A stretch of DNA of 64,000 bases from Bryobacteraceae bacterium. GTDB lineage: Bacteria; Acidobacteriota; Terriglobia; Bryobacterales; Bryobacteraceae. This document shows, one piece after another, positions 24,340 to 32,981 of the stretch. The DNA lies in contig CANGYQ010000001.1 in NCBI GenBank assembly GCA_947458745.1, forward strand, positions 372,001-436,000, given 5' to 3'. Both the position numbers and the translations under genes were made by a program. Position 1 is the first letter of the stretch; each line of letters begins with the position of its first letter. The notes beneath the pieces were generated by a model that was not told where the DNA came from, did not search any database, and worked only from the letters and a program-made list of their open reading frames with translations.

Positions 24340-25170
24340 CTAGTTGGACTGAGCGGCAAGAGTACCGGCAGTGACGCCGACGGCACCCAGGACGCCGACG
24401 ACAATCCACACCTTGGCCGCGGCAGACAAACCACCGACACCAGCAGCCTGAGGAGCCGGTGAGGGAGCAGGCATGGGAGCCGGTTCGTCAGTCAGACGAT
24501 TCAGCCGGGCCACTTCGATCACTTGGGTGGAGCGGTCAGCGGACGCCTTCGGAGCACCCGTCACCTGGATCCGGCGGCCGATCTCGCGGTCGAGGCCGGT
24601 GCCATTCAATTCCACCTTGAGACCGGAAACCTCATCGGGAAGCACATAATGCCCGTTCTCGCGAGCCAGACGTCCCGTCATGGTGGAGCTTGCAGCCGCA
24701 CCAGTGGGTTGCAAACCCAGCGCACGCCCAGCGGTAAGACTGGCCACGGGCATGCCGCTGGCATCGGTCACCTTAACAACACCCGAAAGAGCAGCCACGA
24801 GGACATGGTCCTTCTTCATTTCAACGCGAGCCTGGGCCGCATCGCCCGTGACGCGAAAGCCCATCGCTTCAACAGCATAGGCATTCTTTCCGGCCAGCTG
24901 GCTGACGCCACGCTCCAACACCACCCGGTCAGCGAAAACCTTCGCCTGCGATTCACGATCCAAAGCAACGTTGGATCCACCCGTCAGCTGCAACATTGAA
25001 GGGAACGCCGAAGTCTTGACGGAAGCGCCAGCCGCCAGATTGGCATTCCCATCCACCATCGCGCTATTCACTTCCAACTTGCCGTGGGAAACCGCAATCC
25101 CAATCGAGGGACTGGCGGCGAAGGCCGTCCCAGCCAGAATCGCCGACAATAGCGTCAACTTATTTTTCAT
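24340..25170 (-). CDS. FecR-like domain protein with C-terminal membrane anchor
   Basis: 276 residues. A signal peptide (LTLLSAILAGTAFAA) is followed by a FecR-type beta domain (about residues 22-165: GKLEVNSAMVDGNANLAAGASVKT, then LERGVSQLAG and LSGVVKVTDASG). A Pro/Ala-rich stretch near residue 230 (PAPMPAPSPAPQ) leads to a single C-terminal helix (AKVWIVVGVLGAVGVTAGTL). It is therefore secreted and anchored. FecR domains are used in signalling and as surface modules in Acidobacteria; no sigma/anti-sigma partner is adjacent. Function not assigned. Confidence 0.75.
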   Translation of the reverse strand: MKNKLTLLSAILAGTAFAASPSIGIAVSHGKLEVNSAMVDGNANLAAGASVKTSAFPSMLQLTGGSNVALDRESQAKVFADRVVLERGVSQLAGKNAYAVEAMGFRVTGDAAQARVEMKKDHVLVAALSGVVKVTDASGMPVASLTAGRALGLQPTGAAASSTMTGRLARENGHYVLPDEVSGLKVELNGTGLDREIGRRIQVTGAPKASADRSTQVIEVARLNRLTDEPAPMPAPSPAPQAAGVGGLSAAAKVWIVVGVLGAVGVTAGTLAAQSN

Positions 25171-25314
25171 TTCCGAGTCTCCCGAATTACCGTGTCCTGC
25201 CGATCAGTCCTGTTCCCAAAGGGAGGATTAATCGCTCCAAGCTGACCTGCTGAGACGCACCTCAAATACGTTACAGCGAAGTCGGCCTCACATGGGGTAT
25301 TATCGTCAGTTCAG

Positions 25315-25343
25315 CAGGAAAAAACAAGTGTAATCTTTTCCTG
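25315..25343. promoter_or_regulatory. inverted repeat upstream of the plus-strand exopolysaccharide operon
   Basis: CAGGAAAA-N13-TTTTCCTG lies 55 bases before the first gene, just downstream of a -10-like TATTAT (25298-25303). Its size and place fit a repressor site or a leader hairpin. The rest of 25171-25397 holds nothing else I can identify. Confidence 0.4.
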
Positions 25344-25397
25344 GAAAACAACCGCCGATTCCCTCAAGAGAGCGAATCGACCATGTGACCTCAAAAC

Positions 25398-26639
25398 GTG
25401 AGAGCATCTTCACCCTTATTCCGCTGGGTAATGGCGACCGGAGCCATACTGCTTGCCAGCCTGGGGCTGTTTTCGGGTCGGCTTGCTCTGGCAGACTACT
25501 TGAGGCAGAAGCCGGACCTGGAAGCGATTCGCCGGTCGGTTCATCTTAATCCATTCAATCCAGAAGGCTTTCGAGCAAAGGCACTTCATGAAGAACTCCA
25601 AGGAAAGAACTCTTCCCAAAGCTGGCGGATGGCTTGTCAGTTGAACCCTCGTGATCCACGCCTTTTGATACCAGCCGGAATTCAGGCTGAGATAGCCGGG
25701 GATCTCGCATCCGCCGAATACTATTTCAAGACCGCGGAGAAGACCAACCGGCTTTGGCTCCCCCGATGGACACTGGCTAACTTCTATGCGCGGCGTGGCG
25801 ACTCTTCTCAAGCCCTATTCTGGATCAAGTCCGCTTTAGAAAGATCGTATGGACAGACTCAAGCCGCCTTTCAGTTGGCTTTGGATGTTGGGATCAGCGA
25901 GCCCGTGATTGCCGAACAGGTGCTACCTGACAATGCCCACTCGTACGGGCAGTTCCTCCTTTTTCTGGCCAGCCAACCAGCGACCGGCGACCGCGCTCGC
26001 CTGCTGGAGAGTTCAGGTCGCCGATATGTCGCACTCTCGGTGCAAGCTAGACCCTCCGCTCGAGATGGACAGCCTCTGCTGGTCGCGATCAATCGCCTCC
26101 TGGAAGATGGGTACGGACTGCCGGCGCGCCGTCTCTGGGATCTGGGCTGCGAGAAGGCCTTTATCGATGAAGCACCCGGAAGCAAAGATTCACCCATCGT
26201 AAATGGGAGCCTGAGCCGCAGGTTCCTTGGGCAAGCACTCGATTGGAAGTTAATTGAGCAGGAGGGTGTGATCTCGGTTCATCACCCGGGTTCGGGAACG
26301 GTGAAATATGCTTTTTCGGGCGATCAACCCGACCACCTGAAGCTGCTGGTACAAACCCTTGCGCTGACGCCAAATCAAGCGTGGCGAGTCCACTTTGATT
26401 ATCGGACCGAGGGGATCGCGCCTCGGCAGGCCACTTTCGCCTGGGTGTTGGGCGAGGAACCATTGAGCATCACCGGAGGCTTTGCGAGCGAATCGTGGGC
26501 GACCAGTAGTTTTTTGTTGCCCGCGGCTAATGGCGAGCGAGTGACGAACTTGATCCTAACTTGGCATCGCCAAACCGGCGTCACCCGGCCCCAGGGCGAG
26601 CTTTGGATACGCAACCTGCAAGCGGAGAGGCTTCCATGA
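25398..26639 (+). CDS. TPR-like membrane-anchored protein of the exopolysaccharide operon
   Basis: 413 residues from a GTG at 25398 (an ATG at 25431 is also possible). One N-terminal helix (GAILLASLGLFSGRLALA), then helical repeats resembling tetratricopeptides (residues 35-180, for example LASAEYYFKTAEKTNRLWLPRWTLANFYARRGD), and a C-terminal beta domain (about 285-410) that looks like a carbohydrate-binding sandwich but matches no family I can name. The stop overlaps the Wzy-like gene in an ATGA. Such proteins accompany O-antigen polymerase/ligase genes in Acidobacteria and may hold or guide the chain in the periplasm; that is inference. Confidence 0.75.
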   Translation: MRASSPLFRWVMATGAILLASLGLFSGRLALADYLRQKPDLEAIRRSVHLNPFNPEGFRAKALHEELQGKNSSQSWRMACQLNPRDPRLLIPAGIQAEIAGDLASAEYYFKTAEKTNRLWLPRWTLANFYARRGDSSQALFWIKSALERSYGQTQAAFQLALDVGISEPVIAEQVLPDNAHSYGQFLLFLASQPATGDRARLLESSGRRYVALSVQARPSARDGQPLLVAINRLLEDGYGLPARRLWDLGCEKAFIDEAPGSKDSPIVNGSLSRRFLGQALDWKLIEQEGVISVHHPGSGTVKYAFSGDQPDHLKLLVQTLALTPNQAWRVHFDYRTEGIAPRQATFAWVLGEEPLSITGGFASESWATSSFLLPAANGERVTNLILTWHRQTGVTRPQGELWIRNLQAERLP

Positions 26640-27859
26640 CCCCAGCCCAGGCAACGCTGGCCTTTGGTTGGGTGGCATTGCTCATTTTGGGTATCTTGAC
26701 TGCCTGGGTAAGGGACCGGTGGGCGGTGGCCGCTTTTCAGATCGGTTTTTTTTCTCTGGGCTCCTGGTGGCTGCTTCGACTCTCCGTGCGGCCAGCGCCA
26801 CTCGCACTGCCCCAGTTCGTTTTGATTCCGCTGGCCCTTGTGAGTATCGGCGCCGCCCAGTTGATCGGCGGCGGGACAGTGAATCTATGGGAGACCTTGA
26901 ACAGTACCGGAAACTGGCTAACGCATCTGATTGCAATGGTACTCGCAGCTCAGTTTGCATCGGTTACCCGGCTCCGGAACAACGTGCGGGAGGTCCTGTT
27001 CTGGTTCGGTGGATCCATCGCAATCCTGGGGATCGTTCAGAATCTCACGAGTGGGGGTAAGGTCTTTTGGCTGTTCGATTCCGGCTTCCAAAGCCTTGTC
27101 CTCGGCCCCTTTGTATATCGCAACAAGTTCGCGCAGTTTCTAGAACTTCTGCTTCCGCTTGCCGTCTTCCGAGCAGCCGAGCGGCCCCGGCGGGCCGCTG
27201 TTTCTCTCGCCGTCGCCGCGATGATGCTCGCCGGTACAGTCGCGGCCGGGTCGCGGTCCGGTTTTGTAGTCATGCTGGCCGAAACCCTCACTCTGCTAAT
27301 AGTTTTGGGCCGTGGACCATGGTTGCGCGAGCAAAGGGCACTGAAGATCGCCACGCAGACCATTCTCTGGATGGTAGTCTGCGCGGGGCTTGTGGGATGG
27401 GAATTCCTGCATGACCGGTTCCAAATGGACTTTCGTGATGACGTTCGTCTTCCGATCATGCTTGCAACTGCCGATATGATTAAGGAGCGGCCGTGGACGG
27501 GCTACGGATTGGGTGCATGGTCGAGTGCGTACGGGCAGTTTGCCCGGATTGATACCGGTCTTTTTGTCAATCAAGCCCATTGTGATTGGTTGCAGTGGTG
27601 GGCCGAAGGCGGCATCCTCGGGCTGTTGATAATGGTGGCCTTGGCGGTGCAGTCCGTGCGGGTCGGGCTGGAACGCCCCTGGGCTTTAGGTGTGCCGTTC
27701 GTTTTATTGCATGGATTTGTCGATTACCCAATGCAGCAGGTACCGCAGTTTGCGACTCTGGTATTGGCATTGTTCGCGCTCGCTGCGGGCGTGCCTCCCG
27801 GACGAAGTGCCGGAGCGGCCGCCAGTTGGTATCGATCCCGAAACGTTTTGGAGAATTAG
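26636..27859 (+). CDS. O-antigen ligase/polymerase family membrane protein
   Basis: 407 residues from the ATG at 26636, which overlaps the previous stop by 4 bases. About ten to twelve hydrophobic segments are seen, with a large periplasmic loop near residues 250-330 that contains the pattern RPWTGYGLGAWSSAY, typical of the Wzy_C/WaaL family (polymerase or ligase active-site loop). It joins lipid-linked repeat units or attaches chains. A second Wzy-like protein is encoded at 40777-42234, so the two probably have different jobs. Confidence 0.88.
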   Translation: MTPAQATLAFGWVALLILGILTAWVRDRWAVAAFQIGFFSLGSWWLLRLSVRPAPLALPQFVLIPLALVSIGAAQLIGGGTVNLWETLNSTGNWLTHLIAMVLAAQFASVTRLRNNVREVLFWFGGSIAILGIVQNLTSGGKVFWLFDSGFQSLVLGPFVYRNKFAQFLELLLPLAVFRAAERPRRAAVSLAVAAMMLAGTVAAGSRSGFVVMLAETLTLLIVLGRGPWLREQRALKIATQTILWMVVCAGLVGWEFLHDRFQMDFRDDVRLPIMLATADMIKERPWTGYGLGAWSSAYGQFARIDTGLFVNQAHCDWLQWWAEGGILGLLIMVALAVQSVRVGLERPWALGVPFVLLHGFVDYPMQQVPQFATLVLALFALAAGVPPGRSAGAAASWYRSRNVLEN

Positions 27860-27871
27860 GGGAATAAGGTG

Positions 27872-28834
27872 ATGCGCTTAATCTGCTTTTCTTTGGTGCT
27901 GAGTGTTTCTTTTGGCTGCGGCCTGGGAGCGCAAACCAAACCGGTGACCCTATATGGGCCGATGGCCGACGCTGCGCAATCCAACCTGCCTGGCCAAAAG
28001 ATCGGGGCGAACGATCTGGTGGGTGTATCGGTCTACGATGCTCCTGAGCTAACCCGGACGGTTCGCGTCTCCTCCGATGGGTTCATCACGCTGCCTATGG
28101 TCAAACGGAAGTTGCAGGCGTCAGGGCTGTTGCCTGCGGATCTGGAAACCTCCATCGCGGAGGCATTGAAAGAGGGTGGAATTCTGGTAGAACCGATTGT
28201 CGCCGTCACCCTGGTCGAGTATCATAGCCGGCCCATTAGCGTGATCGGTGCGGTGAAGAAGCCAGGCACTTTCCAGGCGGCTGGCTCGATGAAACTACTG
28301 GAGGCTCTCGGCCGGTCCGAGGGACTGACCGCAGACGCTGGGCCCGAGATCCTGTTGACCCGCCCCGTGGCCGGATCCCCCGGCAAGACTTTAGTCACGC
28401 GGATCGCCATTCGAGAGTTAATTGACCAGGCAGTTCCCGAACTGAACGTTGAGTTGCAGGGCGGCGAGGAGATTCGGGTTCCCGAGGCCAAGCGCATTTA
28501 TGTGGCCGGCAACGTCAAGAAGCCGGGAGCCTTTACCGTCCGCGAAGGAACTCCGATGACCGTCATGAAGGCTCTATCGCTCGCCGAGGGGGTCTCTCCA
28601 TTTTCGATGAAGATCGGCTATATCTTCCGTCCCGTTGAAGGAGGCGCTAAGAAGGAGATTCCGGTTGAGCTCGCCCGCATTTTCAAGCGGGAAGTCTCTG
28701 ATGTCGCGCTTGAACCAGAGGACCTGCTGTACGTGCCCGAGAATGGCCGCCGCAGAACAACCTTGGGCATAGCCGAGAAAGCCGCAGGCTTTGGCCTAGC
28801 CACTATGTCCGGCGTCTTGATCTGGCGCCGTTAG
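27872..28834 (+). CDS. Wza-type polysaccharide export protein (SLBB domains)
   Basis: 320 residues from the ATG at 27872 with AGGGG upstream (a GTG directly before it is also in frame). A signal peptide (FSLVLSVSFGCGLGAQ) is followed by the Poly_export domain (IGANDLVGVSVYDAPELTRTVRVSSDGFITLPMV) and two SLBB units (ISVIGAVKKPGTFQAAG near residue 125, IYVAGNVKKPGAFTVREG near residue 210). Wza proteins form the outer-membrane channel for capsule or exopolysaccharide. The partner Wzc kinase is encoded on the other strand at 44563-46794. The cysteine near residue 16 is not in a good lipobox. Confidence 0.92.
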   Translation: MRLICFSLVLSVSFGCGLGAQTKPVTLYGPMADAAQSNLPGQKIGANDLVGVSVYDAPELTRTVRVSSDGFITLPMVKRKLQASGLLPADLETSIAEALKEGGILVEPIVAVTLVEYHSRPISVIGAVKKPGTFQAAGSMKLLEALGRSEGLTADAGPEILLTRPVAGSPGKTLVTRIAIRELIDQAVPELNVELQGGEEIRVPEAKRIYVAGNVKKPGAFTVREGTPMTVMKALSLAEGVSPFSMKIGYIFRPVEGGAKKEIPVELARIFKREVSDVALEPEDLLYVPENGRRRTTLGIAEKAAGFGLATMSGVLIWRR

Positions 28835-28900
28835 GCCATTTAGCCTCACTGGTTATCGAGCTGGCCTCAAGCCGTTCAAAGTGGAAACCTACCGGAACCG

Positions 28901-28917
28901 TGTACGCCCATCGTACA
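28901..28917. repeat. short inverted repeat upstream of the zinc-ribbon gene
   Basis: TGTACG-CCCAT-CGTACA lies 8 bases before the ATG at 28926, so it could be an operator or could form a hairpin close to the ribosome site. No known regulator fits. Confidence 0.4.
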
Positions 28918-28925
28918 ATTGAGAG

Positions 28926-29255
28926 ATGGTGCAGTGCCCTCATTGCAAAAGTTCTGATGTGCGCCCCTCGCGACATATAGACACGGGCCGTGTATTGGGA
29001 ACACTGGTGGGCATTCGACCTTTACGCTGCAGAACGTGCAGAAGGCAGTTCTCACATCATCCCCTCCGAAGTCTATTTGCTTTCGCACCTTTGTCGGAGT
29101 TTCGGATACCGGTATCCGATAAGCGGGCTTGGCACTTATGGAAACAGAAAAAAGCGCCTGCAGCTTTCCGCCGTCTAGTGGTGGGATTGGTTTTGGCTGG
29201 GGGCGTATGGATCTTGTTTCGCGTGATTTCGGCGGAATCGCTTCTGGCTCCTTAG
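28926..29255 (+). CDS. small zinc-ribbon membrane protein, unknown function
   Basis: 109 residues. The N-terminus is a zinc ribbon with two CxxC pairs (CPHCKSSD at residues 4-11 and CRTCRRQF at residues 35-42), a basic linker, and one hydrophobic helix near the C-terminus (LVVGLVLAGGVWILFRV). It sits at the meeting point of the two converging exopolysaccharide gene series, 91 bases after the Wza-like gene and only 6 bases from the converging stop of the phosphoglycosyltransferase gene. Such ribbon-plus-helix proteins are common in Acidobacteria, without known roles. Confidence 0.75.
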   Translation: MVQCPHCKSSDVRPSRHIDTGRVLGTLVGIRPLRCRTCRRQFSHHPLRSLFAFAPLSEFRIPVSDKRAWHLWKQKKAPAAFRRLVVGLVLAGGVWILFRVISAESLLAP

Positions 29256-29261
29256 CCTTCC

Positions 29262-30701
29262 TTAGTAGGCCCCCTCGCCGGTAAGTACTACCCGGATGGT
29301 GCGACTCAGGATATAGGTATCCAACCAGACACTCCAGTTCCGAACGTAGTACTCGTCATAAAAAATTCTTTCAGCGTACGTAGTTGCGTTACGGCCGGAG
29401 ACCTGCCACAGCCCCGTGATCCCCGGCCGCACTCGGAAGTACAACTTGCCGGGATAGCGCTCAACTTCAGATTCGGGGATGGGCCTTGGACCTATCAGGC
29501 TCATGTCCCCTCGGAATACATTCCAGAACTGGGGAAGTTCGTCCAGGCTGGTTCGCCGCAGGAGGCGTCCAATGGCGGTGACCCGTGGGTCATCCTTCAG
29601 TTTCCTATCCCGCTCCCATTCGCGAGCCGCTTCCACGTTGTTGGCAAGAAACCTCTCCAGGATAGCCGCACCATCTTCCCGCATCGTACGGAATTTGAGC
29701 ATACGGAAAGTGTGCCCATCCTGTCCGATCCGCGTGTGTCCAAAGATCGCCCCGCCCGGCGAACTGAGGCGCACGATCAAATACAGAGCCAGAAACAGCG
29801 GCGAGAGGCAGACCATCGCTGTGATGGAAAGCAGTAAATCCATCGCCCGCTTCAGCAATCGAGGCCACCGTCGCAGCAACTGCTGCCGGACTTCCAGCCC
29901 GAGAATACCCCCGAAATCCCTAGTACTGATCCCTAAACTGGCCAGTCCGAATAGATCGGGGATTACCACCACGGTCCGGAACCCCGACGCATACTGTTCG
30001 AACAATCTCGTCAGTTGGTCGCCGCGCATCTGTGGCATCGCCAGGATGCAGTACTTCAGGCCCGCTTGGCGGGCCAGTTCCGGCGCATAAGAGAACCGTC
30101 CCACAACAGGAACATCAAGGATGTTTGTCGGCGTTGTGTCTGCCTCCGACAAGATCGCATACGGCTTAAGGCCGAGGCCTGGGCGCGACCTCAACTGGCG
30201 TACCACTGCTTCGGTATCGTGTGGGTTGCCCAGCAGCACAACCGGTTCGCCCCACCAAGCCCGGGGACCCAGGAAGTGTCGTGCCGCCAGCCGTCCAACC
30301 ACTGTGGCGACCATACTCAGAACCCAAGCCAGAACCAGCGCGGCCCGGGAGTAAGCTTCAACGTCACGGAGGAAGAAGGAAAATGCAAGCAGCAGCAAAT
30401 AGGTCGCCGTCGTGCTTTTGCACAACAACTCCACCTCGAGCACCGGGCTGAGCGCCACAGCAGGATAGAGGTCGGCCAGCGCATACGCCGCCAGAAACAG
30501 TAGTACCGCAGGCGTCAAGGCCAGGTAGAAGGACACCTCATAGTCGCTCCGGAATGCATGGCGAATAGAGACAGCCACAACGAATGCGGCGATCAGGGCC
30601 AACGCGTCGACCAGCGCCAGACTGGCTGCGATGAGCCAGCCCCCCCGAGCCTCGGGGACATTGATTGGAGCCCTGCTGAGGGGCGCGATAGCAGTACTCA
30701 T
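29262..30701 (-). CDS. undecaprenyl-phosphate sugar phosphotransferase (WbaP/UndPP-type)
   Basis: 479 residues from the ATG at 30701, chosen because it lies 7 bases after the epimerase stop; an ATG at 30740 would overlap that gene by 32 bases. Five N-terminal membrane helices and a nucleotide-binding-like middle domain precede the catalytic bacterial sugar transferase domain: FGHTRIGQDGHTFRMLKFRTM, RRTSLDELPQFWNVFRGDMSLIGPRP and RPGITGLWQVSGR. It transfers a sugar-1-phosphate (glucose or galactose likely) to undecaprenyl phosphate, starting each repeat unit. It is the last gene of the long minus-strand series. Confidence 0.93.
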   Translation of the reverse strand: MSTAIAPLSRAPINVPEARGGWLIAASLALVDALALIAAFVVAVSIRHAFRSDYEVSFYLALTPAVLLFLAAYALADLYPAVALSPVLEVELLCKSTTATYLLLLAFSFFLRDVEAYSRAALVLAWVLSMVATVVGRLAARHFLGPRAWWGEPVVLLGNPHDTEAVVRQLRSRPGLGLKPYAILSEADTTPTNILDVPVVGRFSYAPELARQAGLKYCILAMPQMRGDQLTRLFEQYASGFRTVVVIPDLFGLASLGISTRDFGGILGLEVRQQLLRRWPRLLKRAMDLLLSITAMVCLSPLFLALYLIVRLSSPGGAIFGHTRIGQDGHTFRMLKFRTMREDGAAILERFLANNVEAAREWERDRKLKDDPRVTAIGRLLRRTSLDELPQFWNVFRGDMSLIGPRPIPESEVERYPGKLYFRVRPGITGLWQVSGRNATTYAERIFYDEYYVRNWSVWLDTYILSRTIRVVLTGEGAY

Positions 30702-30708
30702 AGCGAAA

Positions 30709-31725
30709 TTACTCTTCCCGTCCGGATGCCTTCTGGGCATCCGCCCATGTTGAACGAAGAGGGCTCGTTCGCCACTGCCAGGCCGTTCTAATCATCTGGG
30801 GTAACGTACTGAACTTAGGCTGCCACCCAAGCTCAGCAGCGGCCAGCGTTGAATCAGCCACCAGTATGTCCGGATCGCCTAGACGCCGGGGAGCCTCGAT
30901 TGTGTGCGGCTTCAACCCGGTTACCTCGCGCACCGCATCCACGACATCCCGCACCGAAGCCCCCCGGCCTGTCCCTAGATTCAATGCGCCGGGCGGATCT
31001 GGTTGTTCCAGCCGTTGCAACGCCGCGACATGGGCGAACGCCAGGTCACTGACGTGCACATAGTCGCGGACTGCGGTTCCATCTGGGGTGGCGTAGTCGG
31101 TTCCAAAGATCGTGACGGGACGGGACGGATCCAGCGCCGCTTCGATCACCAATGGCAGCAGGTGTGGCTCGGGTTCGTGCAATTCACCGGTCTCGATTTC
31201 CGGATCGCTACCGGCCGCATTGAAGTACCGCAGACTCATCGCCCGTAGACCGAACAGCTGGCGGTACCAATCGATCACTCTTTCAGCCATCAGTTTGGTT
31301 TCTCCGTAGGGGTTGACCGGCCTTTGCGGGTGAGATTCGGTTAGCGGAAGCCGCTCGGGCAGGCCATAGGTGGCACAACTGGAGGAGAGTATCAACTTAT
31401 GGCATCCGGTCATCCGCATCGCCTCCAATAGATTGATGGTGCCCCCGACATTAGTGGAGAAATAACGGCCGGCCTCTCGGGTGGATTCACCCACATAAGC
31501 AAGGGCCGCAAAATGCAGAACGCCTTCGATCGCGTAAAGTCGCAGCGCCTCCTGCAAAGCCTCCGGTGACGAAAGATCACCATGCACAAAGGGGCCCCAC
31601 TTTACCGCCAACCGATGCCCGCGGCTTAGGTTGTCAAACACCACAGGCTCATGTCCCGCGCGAGCCAGGGCCTTGCAGGCGTGACTACCAATGAATCCAG
31701 CGCCGCCGGTAACGAGAATCTTCAT
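30709..31725 (-). CDS. galE: UDP-glucose 4-epimerase (GalE family)
   Basis: 338 residues from the ATG at 31725, where MKILVTGGAGFIGSH opens the NAD-binding fold; the start overlaps the previous stop in an ATGA. The catalytic pair is in NPYGETK (Tyr140, Lys144) and SSSCATYG gives the serine/threonine. The late RDYVHVSDLAFAH block is typical of GalE. It interconverts UDP-glucose and UDP-galactose, or the N-acetyl forms, to supply precursor for the repeat unit. Coupled to the glycosyltransferase upstream. Confidence 0.93.
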   Translation of the reverse strand: MKILVTGGAGFIGSHACKALARAGHEPVVFDNLSRGHRLAVKWGPFVHGDLSSPEALQEALRLYAIEGVLHFAALAYVGESTREAGRYFSTNVGGTINLLEAMRMTGCHKLILSSSCATYGLPERLPLTESHPQRPVNPYGETKLMAERVIDWYRQLFGLRAMSLRYFNAAGSDPEIETGELHEPEPHLLPLVIEAALDPSRPVTIFGTDYATPDGTAVRDYVHVSDLAFAHVAALQRLEQPDPPGALNLGTGRGASVRDVVDAVREVTGLKPHTIEAPRRLGDPDILVADSTLAAAELGWQPKFSTLPQMIRTAWQWRTSPLRSTWADAQKASGREE

Positions 31726-32981
31726 GTCGTGGCTGCCTTTTCGCGGGAACCCCGACTCGACTTCGAATGACCCGTCAGGTGCTCGGCTAGTTCGACCATG
31801 GGACATATCTGGTGGCTTCGCAGACAATGGGCAATCGCATACGCACGACCGCGCTGGCCTTTCGCGCGTGCCATCTCCGGCTGTGTCGAGAGTGCCACCA
31901 GTGCAGCCGAAAGTGCCTGTGCATCCTCGGCTGGATAGTAGTAGCCTCCCCCAGACGCTTCCAGAATCCGCCGGGCTTCCCCGTTCACCGAAAGCAACAC
32001 GGGCCGCCCAGTGGCAAGGCTATCGAACAACTTTGAGGGGATGAAGATGTCGCACATCGGGTGAGACGCCAAGGGAACCAGTAAAGCATCGGCTGCCGCC
32101 ATCCATGCCGCCGCCTCATCTTGAGGAAGTCGAGGAATGAACTCAATATTCGAAGTCCCCGCCCGGGCAGCCAGTTCCATCAACTCCTCTTTTCTCGGGC
32201 CCCCGCCAAGAAAACAGAAGTGGACCTCGGGGGTCAGAAGTGCAGCCTTGATGATGTGCTCCAAGCCCTGGCAGACACCGACATTGCCGGCGTAAAGAGC
32301 CACAAACCGGTCCGCCCAGGCTCGTTGTAACCGCAGCGCATCCCGGGTTTCGTCGTGCTTGGTGAACTCTAGCGTTGTGCCATTCATCGACAGGCGGATG
32401 GGAGTTTCCTCCCCAGAGATCTTCCGGATCTCCGCTATGAAGGGGGCAGTCACAGTCGTGATGCCATCGGCACTCCGGTAGAGAAAGCGCTCGAGGTTCT
32501 GTCCGAGCCAGATGGCCAGCGGGTTGCGGAGCTCACCTAAAGCTATGGCCAGACCGGGCCAGAGGTCACGTAGGTCCAACAAATAGGGAACACGGTTCAA
32601 ACGCGCCAATGCCCAGGCCGTTACTCCCACAAACGGCGGCGGTGAGGACGCCACGACGATGTCGGGTCGCTCTCCCAGGCCGAGCGCCGCGATGAATGCC
32701 GTCACCATGAAGGAGAGGTAGTTGAATATCCTTCCGCCCACTCCACGCTTGCGTGAGGTCCAAACCCACGTGTACAGAACGCGGCATCCGTTCCATCGGC
32801 GCTCCTGTACAAAGCCCTTGCGGTAGCCTTCCCAGATCACCCCTTCCGGGTGGTTAGGCTTGGCCGTCACGATATCCACGCTGTGACCAGCGGTGAGCAA
32901 ACCCTCCACCAGGGAGATCATCCGATTGGGGGGAGCGCCGGTTTCTGGCGGAAAGTACTGCGCAATCAGCAGAACCCTCAT
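31722..32981 (-). CDS. glycosyltransferase family 4 (WbuB-like)
   Basis: 419 residues from the ATG at 32981, in an ATGA overlap with the lyase gene; upstream in-frame codons have no family similarity. The start MRVLLIAQYFPPETGAPPNRM is typical of GT4 enzymes such as WbuB, YLLDLRDLWPG is the donor-side motif, and the C-terminal half has GNVGVCQGLEHIIKAA and a late DIFIPSKLFDSLATGRPVLL block. It adds one sugar to the lipid-linked repeat unit on the cytoplasmic face. Sugar specificity cannot be read from the sequence. Confidence 0.92.
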   Translation of the reverse strand: MRVLLIAQYFPPETGAPPNRMISLVEGLLTAGHSVDIVTAKPNHPEGVIWEGYRKGFVQERRWNGCRVLYTWVWTSRKRGVGGRIFNYLSFMVTAFIAALGLGERPDIVVASSPPPFVGVTAWALARLNRVPYLLDLRDLWPGLAIALGELRNPLAIWLGQNLERFLYRSADGITTVTAPFIAEIRKISGEETPIRLSMNGTTLEFTKHDETRDALRLQRAWADRFVALYAGNVGVCQGLEHIIKAALLTPEVHFCFLGGGPRKEELMELAARAGTSNIEFIPRLPQDEAAAWMAAADALLVPLASHPMCDIFIPSKLFDSLATGRPVLLSVNGEARRILEASGGGYYYPAEDAQALSAALVALSTQPEMARAKGQRGRAYAIAHCLRSHQICPMVELAEHLTGHSKSSRGSREKAATT

